A stretch of DNA of 64,000 nucleotides, taken from Plasmodium coatneyi. Its lineage: Eukaryota > Apicomplexa > Aconoidasida > Haemosporida > Plasmodiidae. The stretch is from the NCBI RefSeq assembly GCF_001680005.1, contig NC_033556.1, positions 496,001 through 560,000 on the forward strand. The letters run 5' to 3'. Below, piece after piece: positions 1 through 10,520 of the stretch; position 1 is the stretch's first letter, and every line of letters begins with the position of its first letter. Made by a program: the position numbers and the translations under genes. The notes below the pieces were generated by a model that had not been told where the DNA came from, did not search any database, and worked only from the letters and a program-made list of their open reading frames with translations.

Positions 1-3000
1 AAAGTATAGATGATGAGTTAGGAAAAAGGCTTACGGCATCACAGGCAAGAGCACAGGCAACACAAGCACAACCAGTAGGACAACAGGGTAAGTAAAACAC
101 AACATTAAAAGAAAAAAAAAAAACAGCAGAAAAAAGTTAGGAAGTAATGAAGCATGTTGGGGGAAGTGTCCAGAGGGGTGCACTTAAAGGGAAGGTTTTG
201 AATGAGGTTTGCACAATGGTGAACCTTATGCCAGAAGGGTATAGTGGAAGAACGAAAAGGAAGAAAAAGAAAAACAGAAAAAAGAAAAAAAAAAAAGAAG
301 AAAAGAAAAAAAGGAAAAGGGAAAAGGAATAAGATGAATGAGGAAAAAAGAAGGAAGGGTGTACCACCATCGTCACCACCCACACTAACACTACGCCAAC
401 ACACCAACCACTATCCTTTCTTTCTTTTTTTTTTTTTTTTTTTTGTTCCTTCCTTTTGTTTTCCCCCCCTTTTTCTACTTTTGCATTCCCTTAAAAGAGA
501 GGAAGAAGAAAAAGGGGAAAAGGAAGGAATGAACGAAAAAAAAAAAAAAGGAAAGAAAATAAAGGACGAAAGAAAAGGAATGAAAGAATTGATGAAGGAA
601 TAAAGGAAGGAGATAAAAAAAAGGGGAGAAGGAAGATACAAAAGAGAAGAATGAAAAGGAAGAAAAAAAAAAAAAGGGGAATGTAGGAGAATGAATCTAT
701 ACTACTGTCCGTGTCTTAACTTTTTTCTACTTCTACAGTTGATGAAGACTGCAGCAAGTACAAAGATAACCTATGTGAACGTGCAAAGTGCGTAACAGGG
801 AAATGGTTTAAAAACAGAATAAGCGGAGGGTCAAAACAGACTTGGGTAAGTAAACAATACTGTCTATTTTAGTTAATGGCATAAGAAAGAGCAGTATTAT
901 CTATACATAATTAAATAGAGAAATAACGACTGCGAGTCCTATATATGTACATTGAGTGTACATATATGTTTTGTTCTTCTTCCTTTTTCTGTGCACAGTG
1001 TACTTTCTGGAATACTGACGTCAAGGGGAAACTGAATAAGTTGTCTGAGGCTATGACCGATCGAGCTACGGGAGACGGCGGTATATGCCAAAACATTGCG
1101 CAGAGGAAAGGAGATGGTACACAACATCCAGAAGCAAACAGAAAAGCTTGTGAATACATTGTTAAAGGGTTAAAACATATATATAATTCTAAGGAAACTG
1201 GGACCCAGGCCCAAAAGAAGAATAACCAACAATTTGATCAAGTTATCGGATGCATCTTTCTAAATGCTTATGCAGATAAGTTGGAAAAGCAGGAAAAATG
1301 TAAGCCGGAGACAGGCATAGACCATGCCTTATCTAAGAATGAAGAAATTAAGAAAGGAACTCAATGCGAGAAGGATAGTAACTGTATTGTATGTACAAGG
1401 CAAAAAAATTTTGATTGCAAATTGGACGTAGAAGCGGGTCTATGGGATGAAAACGGAAGCAAGGGTTGCATGGAACACAATAATAATATAGAAAAGAAAG
1501 TGGAAGAATTACTTGAGAAGAATACCAAAGTACAAAGAACTCTGAAGAGCATATGTAAGCAAAATCTTTTTTTTTTCTCGAACATCCCTACAACCTACAT
1601 ATACCACTGAAACGGGCACACAGTCACTGTCCGGACAAAGTAAGAATAACAACGGAACCAGACCGGACAAAGGGGGTAGACTGGACAAGGGGGGGAAACT
1701 GGACACATAAGAATAACAACGGAATCGGACATACGATAATTAACGTACCTATAACCATACGGTACCATTCCATTATCATGCGTAATACAGTTCATATACT
1801 TTCTGTCCTCACCCCCACCGTTTTCCCACTTTCTTCTTCTTTTTTTTTCTCCTTCCTCCATAGGCAGAGATTGCAGCAGCAAGAATAAATTATGTGAACG
1901 TTTGGAGTGTATAGCACATAATTGGTTCGAGGACAGAATAGGTCCCACCGAAGGAAAACGGGACTGGGTAAGTAAACAATGCTATTCACTTTGGTCAACT
2001 TTTTATTTCAGTGAACCGTGTGTCTTATACATGCAACAACGGAAAGGGACAACAATAAATGTTATATATACATATATAAGTATATGTAATCATGTATACA
2101 TATGTATGTATTCCGTCATTCATTATATGTCCTGTTCTCCTTTTTTCCTTCCTTTTGGTACGCAGTGTTTGTTTTGGGATCCAGATGCCATAAATAGACT
2201 GAAGGAGCTGTCTGGAGGAATGACGAAGAAAGACGCAATCATCGATTCTCTTTGCAATAGCGCTAATGGAAAGAACACTACATGGGGTGATACAGAAAAG
2301 GAGGCTTGCAAGCTTATTACTGGAGGTTTGAAATACATTTATGAACTTGAAGAGAGTACGAAATTGGTAAACAAGAAGGAAGCAAGGAATAATAGACTAA
2401 CAGAGCAAACCATGGGCTGTCTATTCCTAAACGCTTTTGCAAATAAATTGATACAGGAGGTTAAACGCCCCTGTAATATCACAGAAAAAGAAATACAAAA
2501 AATGTTTGAGGAAGGAAATAAGAACATAAAAACCTGGTGTAAAGAAGGGGAGAATAATTGTGTTACTTGCACAAGGGATAAGGACTATGCAAATTGCACA
2601 TTAAGCGTGGAGGAGGACCTGCGGGATAAGGGCGCAAGTGGAAATTGCGACATAGGCAAAGAAAGTAACGGAGCTCAGATAGGAGACAAAGTGGAGAAAG
2701 TGTTTGAGAAGGGAAAAGCTGGAATCCAAAAGCCGCAAATAGAGAAAGCTCTGACTGCTATAAATACTATAAATAAGATAAATGATACCTTATGTGGTCG
2801 TGTAAAATGCGTAACAAAGAAATGGTTTCCAAGCAGAAAGCGCAGTGAATCAACGCCGTCCGACTGGGTATGGGAAACAATATTTTTTTTACCATAGAAA
2901 AAGGATGGTTTCCATAGTGGGAATTGTGTCTCTATACATATATATATATATGTTAATAAGAGCGGTGCCCACAAGCTGTGTATGTATACTCACTGAATGA

Positions 3001-5408
3001 ACACATATATGTTCCCTTCTTTCTTTTAGGATGGGAAGAAGGGTGGATATTGGGGCGATTTCGAGAACAGATTGAAGGAATTGTCTGAAGCTATGACCAA
3101 GAACGGTGCATCTGATGATAACTTATGCAATAGCATGGATGGTGCCAATAAACAAGCATGTAATCTTATTGTTAGAGGATTAAAACGTATATATGAAATT
3201 CCACAGGGGAGTCCCTCGCCTCCGCAGAATGCTGTGGACAACCAAATATTCGAGCGAACTATGTCATGCGTCTTATTAAATGCATACGCAAAGAAGTTGG
3301 AAAATTTAGCTGAAGAAAAGTCTTGTTCTGTAAAGGAAGGTATAAACCTTGCCTTTAATAAAAGTAATGACATTAAAGCTATAGTATCCACATGTACCGA
3401 TAATACATGTGATTTATGCCAGGAGGAAGACTTTAAGAACTGTACAATCGGCAATAATGAAAATCTATGGAATAAGGTAAATGGAATGCTCGACAAGAAG
3501 AAAGCTGAAATAGAACAAACTCTAAATAAAATATGTCCCAGCACTGCGGACCTTGGTAGGAGTGACAGAGTGGACCAAGTTCCAGGACCACTACCACCAT
3601 CACCAATACCAGCACCCCCAGGCGTCCCACCAACAGCGGGAGTGCAACCCCAACCTGGCGCACCAGCAGGACCAAAAGGTCCACAACCAGCTGGGACGAA
3701 CACAGGTAAGAATACAGCATCTTCTAAGAATACTCCCAAAAATATAGACTGCAACAGGCAGGAACTTGATGGTGATGAAAATTTTGATCTATGGTGGAAT
3801 ACGTGCAATAAGAAAGATCAAAAAAATGGGGATAGGGAGCATGACGATGATAAAAAATACAGCATAGGTAAATGGTCCATAACGGACAAAGGTGCAACAA
3901 CCACTGTTATTGATGCTACTCCCACTAACATTGCAGGTCCTGATGTTACTGCCCCAAAAGGACAAGATGGTTCTTCCGGTCCAGATTCCTCTGGACCCGG
4001 CAGTACAGGACATCAGTCTCCTGGTTCCTCTGGACCAGGTAGTACTGGAACCTGGAAACCTGGATCTTCCGGTCCAGGTTCTACGGGAACGTGGAACCCT
4101 GGTTCTTCTGGTTCCGGCTCTACAGGAACCTGGAAACCTGGATCCTCTGGACCAGGTAGTACGGGAACCTGGAATCCAGGTTCTTCTGGTACCGGTTCCA
4201 CTGGAACGTGGAATCCAGGTTCTTCTGGTACCGGTTCCACTGGAACGTGGAATCCAGGTTCTTCTGGTACCGGCAGTACGGGAAACCAGAACACTGGTAG
4301 TCCAAGACCAGGTTCTACCCGTAATCAAGACACCGGTAGTCTCCCACTAGGCAAACCTCAAGGACCACCACAACAAGGTGGTAACAAACCACAAGGACCA
4401 CCTCCCCCCGGAAAACCACAAGAACCATTATCACCAGCAAGAGCAACAGAAGCAACATCACCATCATCAGCTGGAAGTATTACAACGAAAGGGGGTCACT
4501 CAGCGGGGGGTACCGGAGGTACCCGCCGGCTTCCTGTTCCACTCCCAGTCCGTAACCCCATAGATCCTTCTGAATTTACCCCATACCTTCCTACCATTCC
4601 TGTCTTCATTGGTATTTCTGCTATGAGTTATCTTCTATGGAAGGTAAGAAAAAAAAAAGAAAAAGAAAAAAAAAGAGAAAATATATTTTCCGCAAAAGAA
4701 AAAAAAAAAATATATATATATATTTTCGCAAAAAGGAAAAAAAAAAAAAAAAAAAAAAAGAAAAAGGAAGAAGTCAATGAATAAGTGAATGAGTAAAGGA
4801 ATGTAAGGTTCCGCATTTTAGGGTGTTTGTGTAGGATTTCGCATTTTAGGGATGTGTGTGTAGGATTTCGCATTTTAGGGATGTGTGTGTAGGATTTCAA
4901 GCTTTAGGGTGTGTGTATGTGTAGGATTTCGTATATTAGGGGGTTTGAAGTAGTAATTATTGTTCTTAAAAACAACACACTCACCCTTTCTTAAAAAACA
5001 TTTCTTCTTTTTTCTTTTCTTTTTTTTTTTTTGCAGTATTTTGCTTTGCCTGGTAAAAGAAGACGTTCTAGAAGGGCTCATCAAGTACGTGGTCCTCCAA
5101 CATTGGATGAACAACTGCCTGATCATGTGGACGACCAAGCAGATGGTCCACATGAATATACCTTAGTAAAACAACGCAGACAACCAAGATCTGCTCCAAC
5201 AAAAGCGAAGACACCAAATGAACAGGTTGTTGGTTGTCGTGCTGGTCGTCACCGCATGATTATTGATATTCATTTAGAAGTCTTAGACGAATGTCAAAAG
5301 GGGGACTTGCATTCGACGAAAGAAGACTTTTTTGAAATTTTGGTTCAAGAATTTATGGGTTCCGGGTTTAGGGAAGGAAGACTTTGTTCCTATGGAAGAT
5401 ATTCCTAA
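1..5408 (+). CDS. SICAvar: SICAvar variant antigen, 3' part (5' end outside window)
   Basis: Spliced gene entering from the left edge. Exons by consensus sites and matching phases: up to 87, 739-845, 999-1554, 1864-1967, 2166-2867, 3030-4643 and 5037-5408. SICA antigens are variant surface proteins of the infected red cell. The sequence shows repeated Cys-rich modules (LSEAMT near the start, CIFLNAYADKL or CVLLNAYAKKL in the middle, C-x2-CTR) and short exons with the LCER.KC...W pattern. A 13-residue Ser/Gly/Thr/Trp repeat lies at 3970-4300. A Pro/Gln-rich stalk and a membrane segment ending SYLLWK sit at the end of the long exon. The last exon is the conserved basic SICA C-terminal domain (MIIDIHLEVLDECQKG). 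Oddities: in exon 2166-2867 the two module parts are joined without an intron, and the C-terminal tail stops early because its usual repeat slips out of frame near 5365. Family assignment is firm; single exon borders are less so. Confidence 0.93.
3970..4300 (+). repeat. In-frame 39-bp (13-aa) repeats in SICAvar ectodomain
   Basis: About eight tandem copies of a unit like SSGTGSTGTWNPG are encoded within the long SICAvar exon, just before the Pro/Gln-rich stalk. Copies differ mainly at the P/T/S, W/N and K/N positions, and two adjacent copies near 4185-4262 are identical at the base level. The reading frame is kept throughout. The antisense strand is also open here as a by-product. Confidence 0.9.
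4796..4945 (+). repeat. TAGGATTTCGCATTTTAGGG repeats in last SICAvar intron
   Basis: Four to five imperfect copies of a unit resembling TAGGATTTCGCATTTTAGGG followed by a TG-rich spacer lie in the intron 4644-5036, just before the cytoplasmic exon. The same unit occurs in the last intron of the minus-strand SICAvar gene (58380-58780) and next to the telomere-like block (14235-14545). Confidence 0.9.
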
Positions 5409-5890
5409 GGAAGTTATTCGTAAGGAAGATGTTCCAACTTCAAATTCCTGGTTTAGGGAGGAAGACTTTGTTCCCAAGAAAGAAGTTCCTATGGTTAATG
5501 TTCCTAAGGAACAGATTTCAATTTCAGATTCCGGGTTTAGGGAGGAAGGCTTTGTTCCAAGGGAACAGGTTCTAAGTTCAGATTGCGGGTTTAGGGAAGA
5601 AGGCTTCCTTCCTAAGGAAGATATTCCTAAGGAACAAATTTGTAGGGTTGATGTTCCTGGTTTATGGAAGAAGACTTTGTTTGTATGGAAAATATTCCCA
5701 AGGAACAGGTTGGAAGTTCAGATTCCGGGTTTAGGGTTGATGTTCCTAAGGAACAGGTTCCAAGTTCAGATTTCGGGTTCAGGGAAGGAAGACTTTGTTC
5801 CTAAGGAATAGGTTCCATGTTCAGATTCCGGGTTTAGAAAGGAAGACTTTCTTCGTAAGGAACGGTTTCCAGGTTCAGATTGCGAGTTTT
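5340..5890 (+). repeat. Decayed SICAvar cytoplasmic-tail repeats, partly out of frame
   Basis: A unit of about 54 bp, coding in the right frame for VPKEQVPSSDSGFREEDF-like peptides, is repeated past the stop of the last exon. The annotated frame leaves this repeat at about 5365 (GSGF followed by REGRLC). A neighbouring frame stays open to 5811, with another slip near 5665. Each unit contains GGGTTTAGGG or a close variant. This is visible in the sequence. Whether the slip is real, an assembly error or part of normal length variation is not known. Confidence 0.85.
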
Positions 5891-6130
5891 AGTGTGTAGT
5901 AAATATTTTTTTTTTTTCGTATTTTCCTAAGGGGATTATGCTAATGTGTAATCAATATAAGTGGAAGAAAAAATTTTTTTTTCACTTTATTTTGATTTGT
6001 TGGGATAATTTTTTTTGTTGACGATCCAAAATATGTTAAATTTTTTTTTGTTATAGGTTTCTTTACCTGCATAAAGTTTTTTAATCTTAATAATTTTTTT
6101 TTGTTTTAATAATTTTCTGTTTCCTTCTTC
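5891..6130 (+). other. Shared SICAvar/kir 3'-flank module
   Basis: AT-rich sequence containing AATGTGTAATCAATATAAG, then CACTTTATTTTGATTTGTTGG and GTTATA..TT motifs. Related sequence lies downstream of the minus-strand genes (about 10130-10310, 44600-44810, 50060-50260 and 57100-57310, there as the reverse complement) and again at 51400-51560. It probably represents the 3' UTR and polyadenylation region shared by the two variant families. Confidence 0.7.
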
Positions 6131-6159
6131 ATACTAAGGTTCTAATTATGGACCCATTT

Positions 6160-6245
6160 GAAAAGGTGCTCCTCCAAATTGTGCGCGAGCGTTCGAGCGA
6201 AGGTTCGCGGGGGTGCGCAGCGATTCGCGCCCGCCTCTTATGTTA
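6160..6245. other. GC-rich island, possible structured RNA
   Basis: About 80 bases with many CG and GCG steps stand out in strongly AT-rich surroundings. They contain GTTCGAGCGAAGGTTCGCGG, which resembles a polymerase III B-box (GGTTCGANTCC) in part. A TTTT run follows at about 6251. A short open frame (6148-6354) covers it but has no family features. No tRNA cloverleaf could be drawn. Function unknown. Confidence 0.4.
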
Positions 6246-6359
6246 CACATCTTTTAGGTGTGCAGTTCATATAAAAGTACAAATTACACAATGTCTTCAC
6301 AGAAAGGAAGCTGCGAAGCTGTGTCCCTTTCCTTGTGTGTTTATTCAATTTTAAGTATA

Positions 6360-6970
6360 ATATCAGGCAAAAAAAAAGAACTGCCCTAATATAAATTTGT
6401 CACAAAAAAAAAAAATTGCACAAAAAGAAAAAAAATTTCACTAATATAAATTTGTCACACAGAAAAAATTAGCAAAAAAAAAAATTCTCCAAAAAGTTGT
6501 CCAAAAAATGCCCTAATTTGTCACAAAAAATTGCCAAAAAAAAAAAAAAATTCGTCCAAAAAAAAAAGAAATGCCCCAATAAATGTGTCACAGAAAAAAT
6601 TGTCCAAAAAAAAATTGCCATAATAAAAATGTCCGAAAAAAAATTGCAAAAAAGAAAAGATGTCCTCCCAAAGAAAAAAAAAGAAAAATTGCCCTAATAT
6701 AAAATTTCTCACACAGAAAAAATTGTCCAGAAAAAAGAAAAAAATACCCTAATATAAATTTGTCACAGAAGAAATTGGGAAAATAAGTTGCCAAAAAAAA
6801 AAAAAAAAAATGCCCTAATTTAAATTTGTCACACAGAAAAAATTGTCCAAAGCAAAAAAAGAATTGCCCTAATATATAAATTTGTCACAGAGAAAAAATT
6901 GCAAAAAAAAAAGAAATTGTCCAAAAAAAAAAAAAAAAATGCCCTAAAATAAATTTGTCAAATAAAAAAA
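6360..6970. repeat. A-rich degenerate tandem repeat (CCCTAATATAAATTTGTCACA..)
   Basis: Repeated blocks of GCCCTAATATAAATTTGTCACA separated by poly-A and AATTGTCCAAAA or AATTGCCAAAA words. Spacing is irregular, with about ten recognisable copies. No coding potential is evident. The open frames here are products of the low complexity. Confidence 0.85.
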
Positions 6971-7766
6971 AAGGGAAGGAACCATGTTTTTGTGAGCGTC
7001 CGAATTGTTTACACTGGTTGAACTGTACCGCATATATTTTTTTTTTTTTTGCGAACACACACATCGGAAAAAAAAAAGGACAGTGTGTAAATCGCAGATG
7101 CAAAGAAATTTTTAATGGACGCTTTATATAAGAATAAAAGGAGTAACTGCATTGTATGAACAAATAAATTTGCGGTGACAAAAATTAATAGGGCAAACAG
7201 ATCTTTACTGTATACGATGTAAGGTGGAGTGAGGAATCCTTTAAGTTTGAGGAGAAGTACTATGTATTTGAATAATTTCTAATAAAAAATATGGAAGATT
7301 GCAGTATAATGCGAACTTAAAGTATAGAATGAGTACAATGTTTTAGGAAAGAAAGAATTACATCCATATGAAAATGTGGATGAATAATATATATGTAGAA
7401 ATAAAATGCTGAAAATGGAAGAATAGAATAGTATAATGTATGAGTGGAATATATGATTCACCTCATTACCGTTATAATGAACAATCCTAAAATCATGGAA
7501 CACTATTATAAGTGAATAATATATATGAAAATTTAGTACATGTATACATGTGCTATATTTCATTTAATAAAGAAAAATATCTATTGTAGGGAAAATGAAA
7601 AATTAATGTATAGTCACAAATAAATATAAAAGGAGCAGGGGGACGGTCAAGAATACACCCCCAAGAAGACTATGTATCAGAAGTAAGCAGTCTGAAATTG
7701 GAGTACTGTAAACCAAAATATTAAGGAAAAAGGGGAAAAATGGAGTTGTCGGTCAGTGAAAGAATA
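6971..7766. other. AT-rich intergenic region upstream of PIR gene
   Basis: No convincing gene on either strand. Contains the presumed promoter and 5' UTR of the PIR gene that follows. Confidence 0.6.
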
Positions 7767-9817
7767 ATGTCCGTGTAATGTGTTGTACGCAGCACATTGA
7801 GTGAATGTGTACATGCGTAATGTGACGTATATATTGCAATTATTAAATTTTTAGGGTATAATTTCAAATACTCTTCCGTCCGAGTTGGTGTATAATAATT
7901 TTAACATAGGATCCAGGAGTTGTAGGTGCTGTGGGAGTAATGGAGCAAGCCATGAAGAACTGAAGAGAGTGTTGACGAATTGTGGAAATTTTAAGATCCG
8001 TTTAGATAAAATTATCAATGTTTGGTGTCAAGTATGGAATGTGAGGACAATCCTGAATAAGAAGAATGAATACTGTGATTATTTTTACTATTGGTTAGGG
8101 GATATTTGGTTCAACGGATTAAGGGAACAGGGTCCATTTGCTGAAGTGAAAGATAAGGTATATAAGGAATTGCAAGGGAAAATTCCAATGCCGTGGTGTG
8201 TAAGCTTATATGAGGATATTCCTAAGGAACATTTTGAACCAATGAAAGCATTGTTCGATTATAATCAGAATTATGGGCATATGGGAAAGAACATAGGAAG
8301 TGGTACTAAAACCTATAAGAGAAAATGTAAAAAATGTCTGGAGAATGCTGCAAAGGCCTATGAGCATATGAGGGACTATTGTGCATGTGACAAGGAGGGT
8401 GATTCTTGTAAAGAGTTTTATAAAGCATTCCCAGGGGGAAGTATTTCGGAGCTGAAGCAACTTATGACAAAATTAGGTATGACCTCACAGATTCTAGATG
8501 GAATAGAGAGCTTGTGTACCCACGCAGCACTGCGCCCTGAGCTCGGTGAAAGGTCTGAGGAGGAAGGTCTACAAGGTGTAAAGGGTGAACCAGGTCCAGC
8601 AGTTGTAACTGAGGCAAGGACAGAGGAAACTGTAGAAGCTCCACAAGCACAATCTCTAATAAGTAACAAATGTATAATCAAAATTATTATTAAAAAAATG
8701 AAGGAAAAAGAAAGAATGTGAAACACATAAGAGGATCAGAAGAAGGGACATATATGGAAAGGGGGAAGCTACACCCACAGGGTGTGTACACGCATAAACA
8801 AACATACATTCTAATATTGCCATCACCACCACCACCACTGTTCATGAATATATATACATAAAAAAATACTCACGTTTCCCCCTTTTTCCTGCCCTCCCCT
8901 TCTTCCCTTTAACTACCTCTTAGATAAGGAAATCGAAGGACGAACTTCCACGGAAGTCCCAGAGAGTGGTCAAGCTCGCGATGGCAGAAGTATTTCGCAA
9001 CCTTCCCCCGCGAAACCCGACTCTTCCGGCTTCGGTAACACAAGACCGAGCAACACGTATCATAAACTTACAGAGCAGGCTCCTGCAGAACAGCGTCCTG
9101 GTGGTGCTTCCAGTTCGGACACTGATGCAGCTAGGGGGTCCGATGCAAGTCAATTACAAAGTGTGGATAATAGTCTAGATGGTGCTCGTTCCATCCCTAC
9201 CGTCCCAATTGTTGCCTCTGCCACGACTGTAGTGGCAGGTTTAGTTTCCATTGCCCTTCTCTTATATAAGGTACATATAACATTAGAATAGTATACACAC
9301 ACATATGTCCATCATAATATTTTTTAAAAGGGGAAAAAAAAAAAAAAAAATATATATTCATCATTTCTGTTGTTCAAAGAATGAATGTCCAATGTACACG
9401 ATAAATGTACACGGGCGATGCATACATTCTTCCTTCCCTTTCCTTTTCTTCTTTTTTTCTTTTCAGTATTCTTCCATATTCTCTCGGAAAAATAATTCCT
9501 CCCTTAAAAGAAGAGAAAGAAGAAGAAGAGGAAGATCCATTGAACGCAACATTGATATGAAAACGGACGACGACGATTCTACCGACTACTCCACCGAATA
9601 TGCAACAACAGAAACTTCAACAACAAATTCAACTTCAGAAGGGGACTCCACATTAGACGACTCAACATACGATTCCACAGAAAATTCAATAATGGAGGAT
9701 TCTAACACGGAATACTCTGCTCCATATACTACTACCACACGACCATCATCCACTGCAGGAAGAAGGACCAATACAACAGGAGGTCGTCGAAGAAATATAC
9801 GTTATCATCCGAGGTAA
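7767..9817 (+). CDS. kir: Divergent four-exon KIR/PIR-family protein
   Basis: Best model: a tiny first exon ATGTCC (7767-7772, weak), then 7855-8662, 8924-9270 and 9467-9817, all with matching phases. Exon 2 begins LPSELVYNNFN and has the PIR hallmark YFYYWLGD with spaced Cys residues (CKKCLENAAKAYEHMRDYC). Exon 3 codes for a Ser/Pro/Asp-rich stalk and one membrane segment ending ALLLYK. Exon 4 is a basic, then Ser/Thr/Asp-rich cytoplasmic tail. The five other kir copies here have the membrane segment at the end of exon 2, so the separate stalk/membrane exon makes this copy unusual. Its N-terminus also lacks the usual SFPS or LPSK start. The donor of exon 2 could be 8663 or 8672 (same phase). 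Probably exported to the infected red cell like other PIR proteins; that is inferred from the family. Confidence 0.8.
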
Positions 9818-10520
9818 TATTCATCCGTCCTTAAAACTGTAAGTGGAATCTAATGTATCGCACACCCTAGGGAGCATGTAACATGGAATGTAATGTGTCG
9901 CACATAATATAAGTGGCTGCATAGTTCATACAGTGTAAAGGACAAAGTTGCATTTCATTTTTATTTTTCATTCTTTATTTTTTTTTTTTTTTAATAATAT
10001 GAATTAATTCAATTCAATTAAATTCAATTTTCTTTTTTCTCTTCTTTCTTTTCCTTTCCACCTCTGTTCTTTTTTCATTATTTATCTATTTTTAGAAAAA
10101 AAAGAAAGAGAAAAAAGGGAAAAAATTATGAAGGTTAAAAAAATTATTGAAATAAAAAAAATTATGAAGATAAAAATTTATAACAAAAAAAAAGTTTAAT
10201 GAACATATATTTTGGATCTTTAATAAAGAAGAAATTTACCAAAAAAATCATTTAGGTGAGAAAATTTTACTGACAGGAGTTGATTACACATTCGAATGAA
10301 CACATTAGTGCAATACGAAAAAAAAGAAGGAAAAGGAGAAAATAAAAAAAAAAAAAGAGGAGAGAGAAAAAAAAAAAAAAAAAAAAGGAACAAAGGGAAC
10401 GAAGAATAAGCCATTGTACCCTTGTACACTATATATGAGCTTTTAGCGGTTATTTATGCCCTCCTTCCGAAGGAAAACATTACACATACAACGGTGTTAC
10501 ATTCCACAATGTGTGTTACA
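9818..10520. other. Intergenic region between convergent kir genes
   Basis: No gene. Holds poly-A/T-rich sequence and one copy of the shared 3'-flank module (about 10130-10310) oriented for the minus-strand kir gene. Confidence 0.6.

Noticed and set aside
105..660. Lys- or Phe-rich open frames at the left edge
   Set aside because: They lie in an A-rich intron of the SICAvar gene and consist of homopolymer-derived residues.
4013..4294. Open minus-strand frame (EEPGFHVPVEPVPE repeats) opposite the SICAvar repeat
   Set aside because: Antisense by-product of a 39-base in-frame repeat; the plus strand has the continuous SICA protein with membrane segment.
6160..6245. tRNA gene
   Set aside because: B-box-like words are present, but no acceptor, D or anticodon stem arrangement could be drawn.
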